Origin: DATLFA01 sp039934635
GTDB taxonomy: Bacteria > Actinomycetota > Acidimicrobiia > Acidimicrobiales > WLNW01
DNA: 8,673 nucleotides
NCBI GenBank assembly: GCA_039934635.1
Contig: JBDTLT010000231.1
Location: 1 to 8,673 of the forward strand
Reading direction: 5' to 3'
Shown here: positions 6,713-8,673 of the stretch, in pieces
How positions within the stretch are numbered: the first letter of the stretch is position 1
How the letters are laid out: each line of letters opens with the position of its first letter
Notes under the pieces: generated by a model
Database searches by the model: none
The model's input: the letters and a program-made list of their open reading frames with translations, nothing else
What the model was told of the DNA's origin: nothing
Position numbers and translations under genes: made by a program

Positions 6713-6727
6713 CCGCGCTCGGCGCGG
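6713..6727. terminator. Candidate bidirectional hairpin between convergent genes
   Basis: CCGCGC (6713-6718), TCG loop and GCGCGG (6722-6727) form a perfect six-pair all-GC stem. It fills almost all of the 17-base gap between the stop at 6709-6711 (plus strand) and the stop at 6729-6731 (minus strand). There is no T-run on either side, so it is not a canonical intrinsic terminator. Its symmetric placement fits a termination or pausing role for both transcripts, as often proposed for U-less hairpins in high-GC actinobacteria. Confidence 0.45.
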
Positions 6728-6728
6728 C

Positions 6729-7922
6729 TCAGGCCTCCAGCTTGAGCAGTCGCGCCGACGCCTCGATGAGCACCTCGTCGCGTTTGCAGAACGCGAAACG
6801 AACGAATGACTGTCCCCGCTCAGGGTTCTCGTAGAAGACCACGTTGGGGATCGCGACGACACCGGCCCGCTGCGGTAGCGACCGGCAGAACGCCATGCCG
6901 TCGGACTCGCCGAACGGTGTGATGTCGGTCGTGATGAAGTACGTGCCATCGGGGACGTAGGCAGTGAAGCCCGCGGCACGCAGACCGTCGAGCAAGAGAT
7001 CGCGCTTGCCCTGCAACTCTCGCGCGAAGCCCTTGAAGTACGCGTCGTCCATGGCCAACGCGGTCGCGATCGCATGCTGAAACGGCGCGCCGTTGACATA
7101 GGTCAAGAATTGCTTGACCGTGCGCACGGCTTGCACCAATCGCGGCGGTGCACAGATCCACCCGATCTTCCATCCGGTGAAGGAGAACGTCTTGCCCGAC
7201 GACGACACGACGATCGTGCGTTCGCGCATGCCCGGCAATGTTGCCAGCGGTACGTGCGGCACATCGAAGGTGAGATGCTCATAGACCTCGTCGGTCATCA
7301 CGATGAGATCGTGCTCGATGGCCAGAGAGGCGATGGACCGCAACTCGTCGACGGTGAAGACCTTGCCTGTCGGATTGTGCGGTGAATTGAGCAGCATCAG
7401 TCTCGTGCGCGGCGTGATGGCAGTGCGCAACTCGTCGATGTTAAAGCTGAATCGTGCTCGCTCGCCCTTACCTTTCGCCTCGATCGGCGGTCGCAACGTG
7501 ACGGGACGTACGACGGCACCAGCCATCGCGATACACGCACTGTACGAGTCGTACATCGGCTCGAACGCGATCACCTCGTCGCCGGGTTCGCACAGCGCGA
7601 GCACCGTCGATGCGATGGCTTCGGTCGCACCGGCCGTCACGAGCACTTCGGTGTCCGGGTCGTAGGACAATTGGTAGAAGCGCTGTTGGTGCGCGGCGAT
7701 TGCCTGGCGCAATGCTTCGATGCCGGTCGCGGGCGGATACTGATTGTGGCCGGCGCGCATGGCCGCTACGGCAGCCTCGAGGATCTCGGCCGGGCCATCG
7801 GTATCGGGGAACCCCTGACCGAGATTGATCGATCCGGTGGCGACCGCCAAGGCGGACATCTCGCCGAAGATGGTGTTGCCGAAGCGCCGCATGCGTTCGA
7901 CGAGCACGGGATGTTCGTTCAT
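6729..7922 (-). CDS. Class I/II PLP-dependent aminotransferase, DapC-like
   Basis: The 397-residue protein has fold-type I aminotransferase features throughout: SINLGQGFPDTDGP (31-44), NQYPPATG (60-67), the cofactor-phosphate region GATEAI (98-103), NSPHNPTGK (179-187, N183), TDEVYEHL (210-217, D211 contacting the pyridine nitrogen, Y214), SSSGKTFSFTGWKIGW (240-255) with the Schiff-base K244, and FVRFAFCKRD (373-382) with the substrate-carboxylate R375. Length and motifs resemble mycobacterial Rv0858c (DapC, N-succinyldiaminopimelate aminotransferase) and related kynurenine or methionine aminotransferases. The exact substrate cannot be fixed from sequence. It is predicted cytoplasmic. The ATG at 7922-7920 overlaps the P450 stop (ATGA) and has no clear ribosome binding site, so translation probably depends on the upstream P450 gene. 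The pairing with a P450 leaves open a catabolic or secondary-metabolic role rather than lysine biosynthesis. Confidence 0.92.
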   Translation of the reverse strand: MNEHPVLVERMRRFGNTIFGEMSALAVATGSINLGQGFPDTDGPAEILEAAVAAMRAGHNQYPPATGIEALRQAIAAHQQRFYQLSYDPDTEVLVTAGATEAIASTVLALCEPGDEVIAFEPMYDSYSACIAMAGAVVRPVTLRPPIEAKGKGERARFSFNIDELRTAITPRTRLMLLNSPHNPTGKVFTVDELRSIASLAIEHDLIVMTDEVYEHLTFDVPHVPLATLPGMRERTIVVSSSGKTFSFTGWKIGWICAPPRLVQAVRTVKQFLTYVNGAPFQHAIATALAMDDAYFKGFARELQGKRDLLLDGLRAAGFTAYVPDGTYFITTDITPFGESDGMAFCRSLPQRAGVVAIPNVVFYENPERGQSFVRFAFCKRDEVLIEASARLLKLEA

Positions 7923-8673
7923 CGCGGGATCAGCCGCACTGGCATCGACTTGAGTGCGTTGTTGAGATTGGAGCGGGTGCGCACCGGTGTCGCGGTCATC
8001 TCGATCGTGGCGAAGCGACCCAACAACTCTTCGAAGAACACCCTGCCTTCGAGCCGGGCGAGGTGCACGCCGAGACAGAAGTGCGTCGCGATGCCGAACG
8101 AGAGATGTGGGTTCGGCTGACGGCCTATGTCGAAACGATGCGGATCGGCGAAAACTTCTTCGTCGCGGTTGGCGGACGAGTAGTACATCGCCACCTTCTC
8201 CCCCGCTTTGATGTCGACGCCGCGCAAGGTCACGTCCGCGGTCGCGGTTCGCCGGAAGTAGTGCAGCGGGTTCGCGTAACGCAAGATCTCTTCGACCGCG
8301 CCCGCGATGAGCGACCGGTCGCGGCGCAACGCATCGACCTGGTCGGGATGCTCGAGCAATGCCTGCAGGCCCGACGAGAGCATCGTCTTGGTGGTGTCGT
8401 TGCCCGCCGTCACCAGTTGCACGAAGAAGCTGCCGAAATCGGCATCGGTCATGTAGCGGCCGTTGAACTCGCTGCCGAGGATGAGCGACGTCAGATCTTC
8501 ACGGGGTTCTTCCTGCCGTCGACGCGCCGCCCACCCCATTGCGTAGATCGCCATGTCGCGCGAAGGGTTCTGCGGTGCCGCATAACTTTCGGGATTGAGA
8601 TCGGGATCCTGTCCGCTCGTGTTCATCTCGGCCCAGCGGTTGATCTGCGGCAGATCTTCCTTGGGCAGCCCCA
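7919..8673 (-). CDS. Cytochrome P450, 5' end outside the window
   Basis: The frame is open to the right edge, so the Met codon at 8626 is internal: 15 in-frame residues precede it and continue a P450-like sequence (GLPKEDLPQINRWAE). The visible C-terminal 250 residues include the I-helix oxygen-activation motif AGNDTT (89-94), the K-helix ExxR in EEILRYANP (E128, R131), the PHRF region (177-180) and the heme loop FGIATHFCLG (192-201) with heme-ligating C199. The loop has Ala where the FGxGxHxCxG consensus has its second Gly. Overall style is that of soluble bacterial class I P450s of the CYP125/CYP142/CYP124 neighbourhood, which need ferredoxin and ferredoxin reductase; neither partner is encoded in the window. 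The family assignment is firm, while the subfamily and substrate (steroid or lipid oxidation would be the family-based guess) are open. Its stop overlaps the aminotransferase start. Confidence 0.95.
   Translation of the reverse strand, partial: GLPKEDLPQINRWAEMNTSGQDPDLNPESYAAPQNPSRDMAIYAMGWAARRRQEEPREDLTSLILGSEFNGRYMTDADFGSFFVQLVTAGNDTTKTMLSSGLQALLEHPDQVDALRRDRSLIAGAVEEILRYANPLHYFRRTATADVTLRGVDIKAGEKVAMYYSSANRDEEVFADPHRFDIGRQPNPHLSFGIATHFCLGVHLARLEGRVFFEELLGRFATIEMTATPVRTRSNLNNALKSMPVRLIPR

Overview
The window is GC-rich DNA with dense coding and actinobacterial protein styles. I infer an actinobacterium, possibly of the Acidimicrobiia. The clues are strong G/C bias at third codon positions, a mycobacterial-type DapC-like aminotransferase, a CYP125/CYP142-like P450, an actinobacterial ACMSD-type amidohydrolase and a large secreted protein with repeats ending in GWF/GYF. 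The taxonomic assignment is inference only.

Layout. (1) About 1-2962, minus strand: a class A penicillin-binding protein gene is followed after 9 bases by a coiled-coil/zinc-ribbon (CT398/Rv2229c-type) gene that runs off the left edge. (2) About 2963-3058: a short divergent control region with an inverted repeat and a matching half-site. (3) 3059-4285, plus strand: an ACMSD-type amidohydrolase whose first codons are a 21-base tandem repeat. (4) 4354-6711, plus strand: a secreted metzincin-like protein with three C-terminal repeats. It has a strong ribosome binding site in front of a TTG start. (5) 6713-6727: a GC hairpin fills the gap between two convergent stop codons. (6) 6729-8673, minus strand: a cytochrome P450 (5' end outside the window) is translationally coupled through an ATGA overlap to a class I/II aminotransferase.

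The genes fall into three themes: cell-wall synthesis (PBP with zinc-ribbon protein), an exported protease/adhesin-like protein, and small-molecule metabolism (amidohydrolase, P450, aminotransferase). I see no mobile element, RNA gene, CRISPR array or defence system, and no clear evidence of a new multi-gene system. The least explained items are the secreted protein (a glutamine where metzincins have their third zinc ligand, plus a triple repeat region), the PBP leader and C-terminal tail, and the repeat-built N-terminus of the amidohydrolase.
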